DNA from: Branchiostoma floridae
Lineage: Eukaryota; Chordata; Leptocardii; Amphioxiformes; Branchiostomatidae
Length of the DNA: 64,000 nucleotides
Reading direction: 5' to 3'
NCBI RefSeq assembly: GCF_000003815.2
Contig: NC_049985.1
Location: 9,014,251 to 9,078,250 of the forward strand
Part shown: positions 44,267-57,340 of the stretch, in pieces
How the letters are laid out: every line of letters starts with the position of its first letter
Position numbering within the stretch: position 1 is the first letter of the stretch
The notes under the pieces: model-generated
Databases searched by the model: none
Told to the model about the DNA's origin: nothing
What the model saw: the letters and a program-made list of their open reading frames with translations, nothing else
Program-made: the position numbers and the translations under genes

Positions 44267-47200
44267 ATGTCCTCTGGACAAGGTGCCGTCAAGGTCATTG
44301 TTTTACTAGCGGTCATCCTGCCTGTCCTTAGCGGGCCCTGGGCTGGTGAGTTGGACTCCTTTGGTCGGTTTCTTAAGTGTTAACGTACCTTCTGCAGTTT
44401 AGAAGACATATTTCCCTTTAATGTTTGCTTCTTTAAGATAAGAGAAAGAATGCTTGCACACATTTATTAACATATTATTAAGTTATTAACATAGTTTTAG
44501 AACCCATGTTTTAGATTAGTCTTAGGAACCATCGAAATGTCACTCTGTGTTCTGTATTACAACCTTTAGCTTCTATATGCCTGTACTTAGCCCGATATGG
44601 CATGAATGTGCAATAAAGGCTATTACGAATTATAAATGGGTATTTGGACTACCTACGTAGCTACGTTTGGAAGGCTTCCATGTGATAGCGGTAATAGGTA
44701 CTTTTGTTGCTAAGCCTATCATAGTTACATTTTAGCACGCGCCTTCTCTTCTTCAGAAGACGCTGTTTGAGACTTTCATCATGATTACGTCGAAATAAAT
44801 GTCAACACTTTTTAGTGTGTCAACATTGCTGCATATGACAAAACAAAGCTAATAGCCATTTCTGTACAAATTGGTCTTCCCTGGGTCCTTGGGTGAATCT
44901 GTTCCATTTTTGCTCTGCTGGTAAACACTCAGGCAGGACGATCCAGACCCAGCAGGTATGTCAGCACGCCATCCTCCTCCTCAGCTGTCCGCCGGGGGAA
45001 ACGTTAGACATCAGCTTCGCCAACTACGGACACATCGGGACTAAAAACTGTGGCTCTGCCATGCCTCCTGGGGGCTGCCGCGCTCCGGACAGGTTAGAGC
45101 TCTCTTTCAAACTTCCTCTCATCTTTTGAGTTCCTAATCGATACGTAGCCTGATTAAATCTCGTTTATAGCAGCCCGCCAAACATCCGCCGGCCCCCTAG
45201 AAGCGGGGAGGGGCCAGTTACAGCCCTGGACAGCGGAGTTTGTGTTACACAGACTAATCGATACGTAACCCTCAACCTTTGCAAGTTATCAATTCACGTT
45301 TATTCTAGATTCTTTTTTGGTCCTGTCATATGTCTGGTTCCTTTTGGAGGAGGGGGTATTAGCTTGAGTTTATATGTTTGTAGTATGCATCAAATTTATC
45401 TATTCAACGTTACCTGTGATTGTCTATTGGACGTAGTCTATGCACAGTATATTATTGTGTTGGCGTTAATCTAATGTGTTTTACAACTTGAGTTCGCAAC
45501 CACATTGTCCTGTCATGTTGTTTGATGTCTTGTTGGGTTGATATGAAATGCCAGAAGTTCCAATTTGAGCAGAGGTTTAAAATTTCTTTGACTCCTTGTT
45601 TTTTGCAGCTTAACCATTGTCCAAGGCATGTGTCAAGGCAAGCAACAATGCTATGTGCCCGTGTCAAGTGCCATTTTCAATGGAGACCCTTGTCCTCCTG
45701 TCGTAAAGTATTTAGAAGTGAACTACGAGTGCCAAGGACCAGGTAAGACCCCCACGGGCTTTATCATACGGCTATAAAAGACCGAAGACAGCCTAAGTGT
45801 CCAATGCGACATGGCTGCCACATGTTTTAAGACAGAGACAGAAAATAAAGAATCCTCGAAACAACTAATCGTACTAAGTCTTCCGATGTTACTTTCTTGC
45901 TTTTGAAGCATACAGGATACATTGAGAAGTACACATCCAGTAAAGAAACCCGTAGCGCTCTGAGTGAAGTACAGAGTACGATGAAGTAGAAAATTGAAGA
46001 TAACAACTTGATACGGGCAAGACCACCAGGTCGTTAAATTATATCATTAAAAATGAATGCAGCACACAACACACTTTGAGCACAATAAATGAAGTGAAGT
46101 ATTTATTCCCTCGTCCTACGTGAAAGACCCATGTGAGCCAAATGAACACGACTCCATCGACGACATTTGGCGGAGCGCCGGCCACAACTCTACCGGCCGT
46201 GCAGAGGCAGAGCTTCTGGACGACCAGGGGCTGGCCGAGGGCTGGTATCGGTTCGTCAGCGAGGCCGGAGGTGAAATGCCCACCACCTGTGCCCCCGTGA
46301 ACTCCTGCGGTACCAGGTTCCCTGTGTGGATGGACGGTACCGTACCAACGGTCAACCAGACCCAGGATGTTACAGGATGTATAAATCAAGGAGGTATGGT
46401 ACAGATCTTCTTGATATTAATGTAAATCCATTTAACAAGAGGGGCATTGCTCGTTCGGGAGAACATGGAATGACCCGAATGTTCGCGGTGGTTTTTAGTT
46501 CGCGTTGATCGAAAAGGAAAAAAAAAACATTTCCCTTCACAGGACTGATCATGCTGTTTCACTCTGTTTAAATATCTTTAAAAGTTTTGAGTCAGTATTT
46601 TTTATTACATATCAAGTTAACTTGTGGAAATATCCAGAGTTAAAAGAGCTGTCCATTATGTACATGCACAAGTCCCAGTGCTTTCGACCGACAACCTTCA
46701 ACGTTTGGTGCAGTTTGCACGCACAGCACATTTGTCGCACACAGGCAAACGGAGGCTATATCGTACGACACCTTGTTTGCGTGTATAAATCGTGCTTATT
46801 ACTCTGTGCAGGTTGCTGTGACAACACCGTCAACCTGAAGGTGAAAAACTGCAGCACGTTTCTGGTGTACAAACTTTCACCGCTGCCTGCCGCCGATCCC
46901 AGCGCCTACTGTGCAGGTAGGGTCTGTTCACGCCACTTGATGTAAACTCGATTTCACCTATTGTGAACGTGCGAATCGATGGTATAAAAAAGTACGTACA
47001 ATTGGCTTTAGCATATAGTCTTCCAGCCCATGTTTTAAACGTCTAGCTATAGTCTGATACCTCCCCCACCCTAAATGATAGAGTTGGTTCTTCTTAATAG
47101 CTAAGCTGTATGACTAGTGCGTAAGTTTATGTACACTGGATGCGCACGCCATTCTGTAGGCTATACAACTTTGCAATCAAATCGGCGCCCACGAATTCCT

Positions 47201-50200
47201 TTTCAACCTGTTAAACCATTCTATGTCAGGCTTCCTTAAAAGTTTATTATTGTCATGATGTCGTCATACACCAGCCATGCAAGGTATTGTGTTGAATGAA
47301 TTCCTTTCTTGCTAACCAGACAAATACCGTAGGCTTGGGGCGTGTGTTTATATCAAAGTTGTAAATCTTATAGTTGTGACAAGAAGTTGATTTATTGACA
47401 CGACAACCTATAATTTGACCATCAGGAGATCGGGTTCCATGTCCAGCGGGTCAAGGATCGCCGAACGGCGGCTTCTATCCGGGCTGCACTGGTATGTCAT
47501 TCAATCAAATGTTGACAATTCATCTTATAACAGACGACGTTGACAGAGCTGTATTTAATGTGGTCATTTATCTGATACTACAGGTTGAAGACTGTCACGT
47601 TTTTTGTTCACCACGAATAGTCTATTATATTTTCATATGCAGGTATACAGTTTACAGTGGAGCATGTTTTTCCTCTTAAGAAAACAAAGCGTTCATACGT
47701 AAGATAAGATAACAGTTATTCAAGCAACTCGATAGATGTAACAACATGTACACAGTTTCTTGAGTGACTATCATACGTATATTTTCACCTGATGTCTAAC
47801 CTTAGTCACGTCGTGAATACATTAATAGAATAAATATTTAGCCGACCTTTGTGCACTTTATTAACAAAGGCTATGTACTACGAGTAGATAGGTTGCTGAC
47901 ACAGCAGCACTCAGGTTTGAGTTGTTGACGTTAGTACAAAACAGGATTACCTGCCTAAATCCATTTAATTCATGTGTACCATTTGTATTTGTAGACGCCT
48001 TAAAATTTAAGTCTTATTTACTACGGGTAACCGCGCCAAATCACGTCCACAGCCTAAATAATAGGCTACAATATAATAATAGCGTTCAAAGAGCACACAG
48101 CCTTAAAAATATCAGCTAGTCGTTAGATAATAGAGTGTAAGTCAATTTATTGTCTTAATTAATAAGTAATGAAATCGTGTTGCAGCTTAGTAAGGTATAG
48201 ACAAACTACGAGTCCTACTAGAAACATCCTTTTGAGTATAAAGAGAACTGCAGACAACCTAGCACACAGATGTATCAGTCATAGACACGTATCGGGGATA
48301 GTTTGACAAACTGAGTGCAACATCAGTGTTTCATTCGCCAGAAAAAACTCCTGGACCGGTAAACAACTTGGCCAGCTTTACGATACTATCTTATGTCATA
48401 GGATCTGCTTGGAGATTAAAACTATACCTCCACTCAGTTCACAGCGATGTGAACGTTTCTTCAAAGACACCAAAGCAAACAATTTTCTAAATCATAGGAA
48501 TGAGCATGAGACCTCTACAAACGGTCACTCCTTTGAGTCCTTTCCCTAGACATGTTCCCGAAGCTTCGCGGCGCCCCCACGCTAGATTACCACTTCAGTC
48601 AGACCGAGTCGTACTTTCTGTGCGACTTTGACGGTCCGACCTGGTCCAACATCACGTGGGTTGTGGAATGGCTTCTGGACGACACTGTCATCCTGACGGA
48701 ACAGATGCCGGGATGGGTGCAGACCGCCTATCTGGACCAGGCTGATATCTTACTCAACACTGAGGTAAATTGTCTACCAGCTTTTAGGCATGATGAAACA
48801 AACACCGAGACCAGTACAACTGTCCCTATAGCACTTACACTGCAAAGTAGCTGAGATGATGCAATCAGTGAAATTACAAATTTTGACCGCACACTAAGAT
48901 ACTACAAACTTAAAGGGGAAATATTTGTGGGGATTTAGTTTCGCGGTAGGGGAAAATGGAGAATTCGCGCTAATTTTAAATTCGCAGTTGAAAAAAGGTA
49001 CATGGCAGTAGGCGGAAAAAGAAAACAAAACAAAAATGTTCGCCTTGAATGTAAGTTTGCGATGAATAAGTCACCTCAAAAACCGCGAACGCTAAAACCA
49101 CCACGAACACTTCTTCCCATTCACTTACTTACTTTACTTTGGTCGAGCTCCCGCTCGAGCCAAGCTAGAAAGTCGTCTCCACTCCTCCCTGTCTTTCATC
49201 AAGGACTGGATTTCCCTCACATCATTTAGGTTAGTGTCGGCTCTAAGATTGTTAGAAAGATTGTAGTTAAACGGCTAATATTCAATTCCCTCTCCACAGT
49301 TGTGATTATCGGACCTCAAAGTGTTCCACTTGGTTGCTTGTATCATTATCATCAAGCAAACATAAAACAAAACCAAGAGTACTGGTACATTTGTATGTCC
49401 TTGAAGGGGCCACCCATAAGTCTCGAAGATTGAATATTATGAATAAACATATATGAAATATAGAGAAAAAACAAAGAAGAGTACTACTATATCTTTCTGT
49501 TGTTTGTACCATTTTCGACTCCATGATCTACAGGTGAGCTGCCAGGTTCATGGGCACTTTGACGGCTCCAACGTCACCACCGTGCCAGACAAGAGTGACC
49601 CGTTCTACGCTGGGATCGTGGTGAGACATCTTACATTCTTCATTCAACACTAGGGTCCTCTCGACCAGCATATGTGTACCCATACACTTAAGTCCTTGTC
49701 ACACATAAATGAGCATGGTCTGCAAACCTTGTTCATACCACAATCGGGAGTAGATCATAAACAATGTCATCTGATCGATGCTGGGAGTTGGTTGGTGTTT
49801 AAAAGTGGATGCACCAGTCGAGTATCAAGATTAGATCAAACGGGACAGGCATATTCTTCTTAGATCGTAGATGCGATCAGAGAAGCAAACTGGACCTCGG
49901 GATGTGGAGAGGTCCTGAATGTGATCATGAGCCAATGTGTCGATAAGTAGTAACTGCTCTTTGTTGTCCGTCTCTAGGTCGGACCACAAGACCTGACGGT
50001 CCATGAGGACGGGGGGCCGGCAAACTTCACAGTCCACTCAACTATCGCCCTGAACTGTGACGTCATGATCGTCAATAACAACGGTAGGCCCTCTCACTGT
50101 AACAAACGCACAGTCTTAAAAACAAATCATGACAATATAAAGAGGATCTCTATGCGACTCCCCGTTTGTGGAACAAAAACAACTATGAAAGAAGTTTACT

Positions 50201-53200
50201 GAAACAAGATAGATGATTCTTGACAGACTATCCCAAGACTGCCCTCAAATTTGCGATCGTATTGTGATAGAACGAAAAAAGGGTCATTACCAGCCCAGGC
50301 AGTATCGTTAATGTGCACGAGACAAGTTTATCGTCTAGAGTAACCAAACGCTGCATTTTCTACTTCTTCTAGCAGCTTTAGACCGAATCTTCTGAACTAT
50401 CGTCAATATGACAGATTCCTCTCTCTGTCCTCCAGGATACCTGGGCCGCCCTGATGTACTGTTGGACCAGTGTAGCCTGTCGTTTGGCACAGGCAGCTGG
50501 GGCATCGACAATCCGCAGACGGTGACGGTATGGGCCATCCGGGACTTCCAGACGGACGGAGACCAGTACGTGCAGATAGACGTCATCCCGTCGGCTCAGG
50601 ACTGTGACGTCACACCGAGTGGTAACACTCAGGATGTCCTGGTAGGCTTCGTCCTCCGATCTGATGTCATTGATGTCTCTCCTCAATTGCAATACTAGGT
50701 GATATTTGCCTTTAAAAATTCTGACGTTGTTGTCTTCCTCCTTTCCTCACACATGTCAGGTGACCACTATCGACCAAGACTCAAGCCAAGCCCACGCTTC
50801 GGGTGACCCACACTACACCACCTTTGACCGCAGGTACCGTGATCAATTGCATATATGTAAATATTTTACGTTTGTGACCGCATTCTGTACGCAGCGACAC
50901 CTATGGTTTCAGTACGGTATCGTTCCCGTCCTCTTTTTTTTATTTAGATGAGTTTACTTCAATTTTACATTCAGTTGGCTTTCAGTTCTTCTCATGTTAT
51001 ATTTATGATGACTTGTGTTATTTGATTGTTTTGTGATTTTAAATGGACTCCGGGAAGAATAGATTTTGCGTTTGTAAAATCCAATTTGGAGATCGAAATA
51101 AACAAACAAACAGTATGAACCAGTCAGAATTGCCACGAGGACGTCGGTGAAAATAAAGAAAGGGTTGTGAAATAAAGAGTCCTTTTATTCAATTCTTACT
51201 TTTTTTTAACTATGTGCCTGCAGGAGGTACGACTGGTATGGAGTTGGAGACTTTGTTCTGCACAGAAGTAAAGGCCGTCCATTTGAGGTAGGTTCTTTCG
51301 CCAGCCATTCTCTATATACCCCGTCACATGTAGCGAAAATCGATCGGACGACGAGTCTGGGAGCTCTAAATTACAAGGAGGCGGGACTCTGATGCCGACG
51401 AAGAAATGGCAGAGTCCCCCCCCCCCTTCCTTCAGTGTCATGCCTCCTATACTATAGGCACCATTCTCACACACAGACACACAGACACACAGACTCGTCG
51501 TCCATCGGTTGTCGCTACATATGACGTGGGTAATAGGACCGTATGGACGAGACACTGACTTCCAGGTTTATTAGCCTGCACATGTGCCAAACTTTTAGCT
51601 TCAGTGCGTCTGAGCGAGCATACTTAAGCTAAAGAGGCTTGTGTTCAGGACACACGTTCATCGGTGGTGTTATTCTATGTGGATTTGAATATCATCACAC
51701 AGCTTCAATTGGTACTCAGTTCTTGGAATGGGGCCCAGTCTGTCTAGGGTGTGTGGTCATATTTTCTGACTCTGTACAGGCGTGACCTTTGTTAATGTTG
51801 AGAGAAATGTCTATCAGGTCCATTCCCGAGTGTGGCGCTGCTGGGCCGTCTCCTGTAACTGTGGCGTTGCCGTGAGGGAGGGAGATGACGTCATCACGAT
51901 AGACATGTGTGACGGTTCCTTCGGTCACACAGCTCCGGCGGTCCGGCTGAAGAGTCAGAAGGAGCCTGCCAAAGGGATGCGCGTCACCCGCAGTAGGAGT
52001 GGCAGAAATTTCAAGGTAAGAACAACCAATTTTCTCACTCAACCCTAGTGTAAATTTACCTGGCTTCCGCTAGGGACGTCCCGAAGCTTGTACTCTTTAG
52101 TACAGACTTAGTGTGTTTCGCCATGAGTTAACCGGGTATTGATAACAAAACAAGCCAACACAGACCATCAGACACGGTTGTAAGTTGTTTCATCACTTGA
52201 CTTCAGGTGTAATTTGATACCTAGATTGGGACGTCCCTCGGATAGAGAGTTAAATGGACGTCCCTTGTTTATGTGAGGCCTACATTAAGCACGTTAAAGA
52301 ACCCACCACACTTATCGAAAAGTGTAGTTGTCCTTCCAGGTGGAACAAATAAATCAATAATTGTAGTTGCCTCCAGCCACTGAAAACGCATTTGGGCAGC
52401 GGCGACGGAAGGAACAGGATCCAATCCAGAAAATGTCTGGAAATGTTTCTTGGTCCTCCAGGTTTCCCTTTCCTCGGGTGCAGAAGTGCGGACTGATATA
52501 CATTCCTGGGGGGTGGATCTCCACATGAAGGTACCCAGCGACGACTTCGGGAAAACGGAAGGCTTGTTCGGCACATTCGACCACGACAGCAGCAACGACC
52601 TGAGGACCAGGAACGGAGTCATCTCGAATGATCCCAACGCGTTCAGTTGGTCCTGGAGGTGATTAATGTCTCTTCTTTTTTCCTAGTTTATGGTCTAACC
52701 AAGATCCAAGATATGAGATTCGATAATGACAGTGATTCTATTCTGAGAAGACTGGGCAGTAGAGAGGGAACATGTAAACCTTGAACCATACATAAACTAC
52801 ATTCGTTCTTTGAAGGTTGGACGAATCAACGAATAAGTTTGTGACCAAGACGAAATAGAGACGTTTTATTTCGACTCTTAGGGCATATCAAGTATTTCCC
52901 TAATATATCAAGGTACTTCTGTTGGGAGGCATAGACATAAACATATTGTAACGACCCTGTTACGCAGAATCCCAGCCGGACAGAGCCTGTTCGACAGTCT
53001 CCCCGACCCTGCGGACACAGCAGGACAGGCGATGACCAGTCGGTACGATGGCTCTGTGCTCTGCGCATGCACCACCAACGGCCCGAACTGCGGAGATCCC
53101 AACACGGTACCGACTTTCCGGAACGACTTCGACATCGACATCACAGACACACTGGTGCAGAGGAGAGCCCGAGGGTAGGTGAACATAAACTTCAGTCATC

Positions 53201-55650
53201 ATAAAACAGAACCGGGATGAGACGGGAGGTGTTCTATTGCTTAAGTTGTAATGGATAGGTTGATTCTAACCGTACATCATGTGATCTAAACAATGGTGTA
53301 CATGTAAACTTTCAATTTTCTGTAAAGGGCTGTCTATTCATATGATCTGACAATCGAAAGCTGCAAGACTGGGAGAATGATAGGCATACAACAGCTCACC
53401 CCACATATTGTCACCAAACCCAGGTACCTCCGGTCCGATCCTATCCGAGTCACAGACAAGTCCACCCCTGCTGCCCGTGCGCCGTTCCCAGTGGGTGCCA
53501 ACGCGACCTGGCCCACTCCGAGTGGAATCACACTGGAGAACGCCACAGTCATGTGCAAGGAAGCCGCCATGACATCTCCTGCCTTCGCTGCATGTGCAAT
53601 GCTGTCCAACGTGGACGTGTTCTCGGGAGTGGAAGACTGTGTTGAAGACATCAAGGTGAGATCAGCTGGTCGTTGTTTATGGGTTAGTTAAAACTTATGG
53701 GTCTATTCCCTGCAGACCTTCACGAAGTACTATCATTTGGCTCTCATTGGAGGGTAAACACTGTAGTCAACAAAATGTATGTGTGGCATCGTTGTCATTC
53801 TTACAGCTGACGGATAACTTGGCATTTCTACAACAAGCCGCCATGATGATGGAGGAACTGTGTCGGGAGGAAGCCCTGAAAAACGTCACGCTGTACGACC
53901 AGAAGGACGAGAACAGCACCGCCCTCCCCCCTGCGTTCGTGGGTTCCTCCCTGTGCCCGGGCAGGTGCAGTCTCAGGGGACAGTGTGTCAACGCGACGTG
54001 CCACTGCGATACGGGTGAGACAGTTTAGAACTGGGAAGGTTATCTAACTGTACCTGTAACGTTACCACTTCCTACCTACTCTCCATCCATCTCGTTAAAC
54101 GTTAGGACTCGTGGGGGGGGGGTGCAAGGTAGACATACTGTCTCCATACTGTCTGTCATCCATAGCACTACGGGGTCCTGTTCTCCTGAGTCCTGACCAT
54201 GCTTATTTGTCTTCACTTCCAAGGCTACACCTCCTCCGACTGTTCGGTGGACATGACGAAACCTCCCGCTCTGGTCGCCATCAGACACGGACGCACGTGT
54301 GACGTTAGGTCTGGGGTTTGTGACGTCATCGGTGCCGTCGGAGATGGATTCCTGGATTCGCGATCTCTCCGATGCCATGTGGAGAGAGGTTCGGTGAGTG
54401 TTCTAGACTAAAGCGTGTTGCCTTTTCGACGGTCGTAAGCTGTGTAGTGACTGTGTCACTTTGCTTCCGTTGCGGATGAAGCTCATCTTACAACCACTGT
54501 GACACAGAGAGACGTAGAATATTCTTCAAGACATAGAAATCTAGAACTTGTTTTCTTCACAGGACACGGCGAGGGGGCGCCAGCGTTCAGCTGTCCCCGC
54601 CACTGCTGCCTTCATGAGTTTCCGTGAGGTGGAGTGTACGGTGGACCAGGATGTCCTGATCATCGACGGGAACCCAGATGAGAACACGGGAATCCCCGTC
54701 AGTAACATCACTGTTGCCATTAGCAACGACGGTCGTCTGAATAGCGACATGCTTCAGGTCACCATCTACGACTCCCACTGTCAGGAGTGTGACGAAACAG
54801 GTGTCTGTCGGCCTAAGGTACGTCCTGTATTTCCAACCTTTAACTGCTTTTCATGTCTGCGGTGGCAAAACATCGACTACTCCGTATGATAATGAAATTG
54901 GCCACAATTTTCAATCTTGACAGGTAAACGCTTGCGAGATCAAAGGATTCTGCTACTCCGTCAATGGAAGCCACCCTGCGGACAACTCTCGGTACTGCAG
55001 TCCGTCTGTTAACCGCAGTGGCTGGACTTACAGACCGGGTGAGTGCACTAGCAGCAGAGATAAACATGTAACCGCACATGATCTGTATGGTCTTCCTTAG
55101 AAATGGCTACCACCTAGCCTTTTTGATTGTAACTCATATATTATACCATATGCAGATAAACTGCAGCCCAAGTACATAGTCGGCATTGCAGTAGGTACAG
55201 CTGTTGGTACAGTTGTTCTCGTGCTGGCCGTGGCCTTCATCTTGAAGACAAAGAAGCAGAAGAGGAGTGTCTCTGCCGGGTAAGCTAGCAATATCCTGTA
55301 CCATTGCATGACTGTCTGTCAATGCAAACTATGCAATCCTGGTTACCGTAATTCTTGCTGACAGCAGTGAGTCAGGCAAGGGCTGTATTACAGTACGATA
55401 ATTGTGAGTCTTGAAGGTACATGTACATGCCTCTAGCCAGTGCTGTAAGGAGTTGGAGGAGGAGGGGGCGTAATTGCCATTTTAGGCCATGGGAACAGAT
55501 TTCAATGTCAAGATCATGAAGTCGTTTCACCTTTGAAATGGGACTTTTAACTTATGCGTTATCTTCTAAATCTCGTGACACATTTGTTTCGAATTTCGCA
55601 GCTTCTTGAAAGAAGACGATGTGGTTAAACAGACCCCAGCGATGCCTTGA
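44267..55650 (+). CDS. VWDE-like lectin/D8C/VWD membrane protein, copy C
   Basis: Predicted type I membrane protein of 1105 residues. Exons: 44267-44345, 44933-45092, 45609-45742, 46127-46393, 46812-46916, 47426-47491, 48550-48764, 49534-49620, 49978-50083, 50436-50641, 50760-50833, 51224-51287, 51818-52015, 52462-52658, 52968-53174, 53424-53655, 53807-54014, 54224-54393, 54563-54817, 54924-55038, 55156-55279, 55602-55650. Domains: signal peptide 1-26; SUEL lectin 27-124 (CPPGETLDISFANYGH; FNGDPC with one extra residue); D8C 125-248; VWDE-type region; VWD about 488-650 (GDPHYTTFD, CNCGVAV, GLFGTFDHD); EGF-like about 848-875 (CPGRCSLRGQCVNATCHCD); helix about 1056-1079; tail GFLKEDDVVKQTPAMP. 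The acceptor of exon 4 has moved 3 bases downstream relative to A and B, costing one residue. The lectin is the most divergent part between copies. Ligand and function are unknown. Confidence 0.91.
45146..45256. mobile_element. 111-bp MITE with 9-bp target duplication, copy C intron 2
   Basis: The element begins TAGCCTGATTAAATCTCG and ends TACACAGACTA. It is flanked by the perfect direct repeat ATCGATACG (45137-45145 and 45257-45265). It is the same family as 40024-40167 in copy B, at a different intron, so the two insertions are independent. Confidence 0.85.
49125..49215 (-). mobile_element. Short LINE open-reading-frame remnant
   Basis: In copy C intron 7 the minus strand reads VREIQSLMKDREEWRRL, resembling the DR-x-x-W motif near the C-terminus of many LINE reverse transcriptases. 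It is under 100 bases and flanked by nothing recognisable, so the call is tentative. Confidence 0.35.
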
Positions 55651-55852
55651 TGACAACTCACCATCCTCACTACTTTAGCAGACCTGCAGTGATCGTAGCC
55701 TCCATAGCAGGATTTATTTAGTATATATTGTCTGATGGCACATCGGTTCTATTGCACTCTGTTTTTTACAGTCGGTCATCTACTGATATGCCATCGTTAA
55801 AAATCCTGAATCATAGAGCCTGCTACAGTGATCTTGTTTACACATGCAGTAG

Positions 55853-55858
55853 AATAAA
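55853..55858 (+). terminator. Poly(A) signal of VWDE-like copy C
   Basis: AATAAA in the context GCAGTAG-AATAAA lies about 200 bp past the stop codon. The same context occurs after copies A and B. Confidence 0.7.
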
Positions 55859-56210
55859 CGAGTTCTCACATTCACGTACGATGCTGGTCTGTCTGTATTC
55901 TCCAAGTAGAGGTTTCAGTCGGGGGAACAGTAGTAATAGCTCAAGTATCAACCTTAACAAGAGTCCATATGATACACTTCTTACCTGCTGCCCACACAAC
56001 TCACACTCCACTTCACTCACCAACACAGATGAGCTTTCATTAGGATCCTTTTAAGAAATATCTCAGAGTTGTATTTGTCCATTTGTCTTCCATCAAGCTC
56101 AAGGAGTCTGCTGGGCGTAATATTGTTGTCCCGTCCCATATATTGAAGGGGGCGGTCGCTTTGTCGACCTGATATGTCAATGATGTCATAACATTAGCTT
56201 GCAGGCATTT

Positions 56211-56346
56211 GATCTCCGAGCAGATCTTGCGTGGCATAAAATAGTATGATAAGCTGGGGAAGGAGTTAGCCGGCCAATTTACTCCTCTGCCGGCTAACTC
56301 CTTCCCCAGATGCTATCTTATGCCGCGCAAGATCTGCTTGGAGATT
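56211..56346. repeat. Long near-perfect hairpin
   Basis: Arms of about 60 bases (56211-56273 and 56288-56346) are inverse copies around a loop of about 14 bases. GGGGAAGGAGTTAGCCGGC pairs with GCCGGCTAACTCCTTCCCC, and CAGATCTTGCG pairs with CGCAAGATCTG. It is most simply a foldback transposon remnant. It could form a strong hairpin if transcribed. Confidence 0.75.
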
Positions 56347-56397
56347 AGCATGCATTATCGTATCCCCGGTAATTTCTTTCAATTGAATCATTGGGAG

Positions 56398-56492
56398 TAG
56401 CCTGATTAAATCTCGCTTATAGCTGCCCGCCTAACATCCGGCGGAGGGACCAGTTACAGCCCCGGATAGCAGAGTTTGTGCTACACAGACTA
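56398..56492. mobile_element. 95-bp MITE of the TAGYCTG family
   Basis: It begins TAGCCTGATTAAATCTCGC and ends CTACACAGACTA, matching 45146-45256 along its length. The 9-base flanks agree at only about half of positions (CATTGGGAG and CATCGCAGG), so this is an older insertion or its duplication has decayed. Confidence 0.7.
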
Positions 56493-57340
56493 CATCGCAG
56501 GGAGCAGTTCAGGATAGACGGCTGGTTGTCTTGATGCAGTTCTTGGTACATACGCACGGGGTCGCAATGCGATGTAATTTATTTCGATTACAATCAACAA
56601 CATTGGGTTACAATGTTAATGTAACCCAATAATGTTAATTTTGTGTATGTGTGTGGGGGGTTTCATCCAGCACTGCGTGCAATCCTAATGGGAGGTTGTG
56701 TAAAAAGATTTCATTATCATGTCAGGGACCAAAAGTTCAGAGCAGGAAAACTTTCCTTCAAATGCTGACCTGTCATGTCAGCTGTACATCACTCCATCAC
56801 ACACACCTTAACCAGAGCCCTTCAATTGGTCCTTTAGGCTTCAAAGGGCCATCTAATGACCATCCCACTATCTCATGATATGATTTGACAAGATATGATG
56901 ATGATGGGATGGCTAAAAACCCAAGAAAACGAAATGTCTTTTTTTTTTGTCAGATTGTATTTTGGAGTTTGTCCTGACATGGTCGCAGAGTCACCAGAAA
57001 CAATTCCACGAAGAAAGGTACTCGTATTTGTATTTTGATGGTAAAACTCTTTTTTTTTATTCCTCAATTTAAACTCTCATCGCGAAGTCCATGAAGTGTG
57101 ACCTATTTGTGTGAAAAGAAAACGTTGAGTTTGTACAACCCTATAAGATATTCAAAGGCCATAAGGAGAAAGGGTTTTGTCAAATATGACTGACAGCTAT
57201 GTTTTGCTTTCTAAACTCGAATATGAAGGCCCACTAGGCCCGCGCTCTCGCTGCGATGGCAAATTTTCCCATTTGCACAGTGGGATCGCCAAGGTCGCCA
57301 TGGGAGCGCCATGAGAGCGCCGTCAAGTTAAATGGGGGTA

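Noticed and set aside
46505..46945. 146-residue plus-strand frame in copy C
   Set aside because: It starts in intron 4 and its end only overlaps exon 5 in another frame; the spliced model joins in phase without it.
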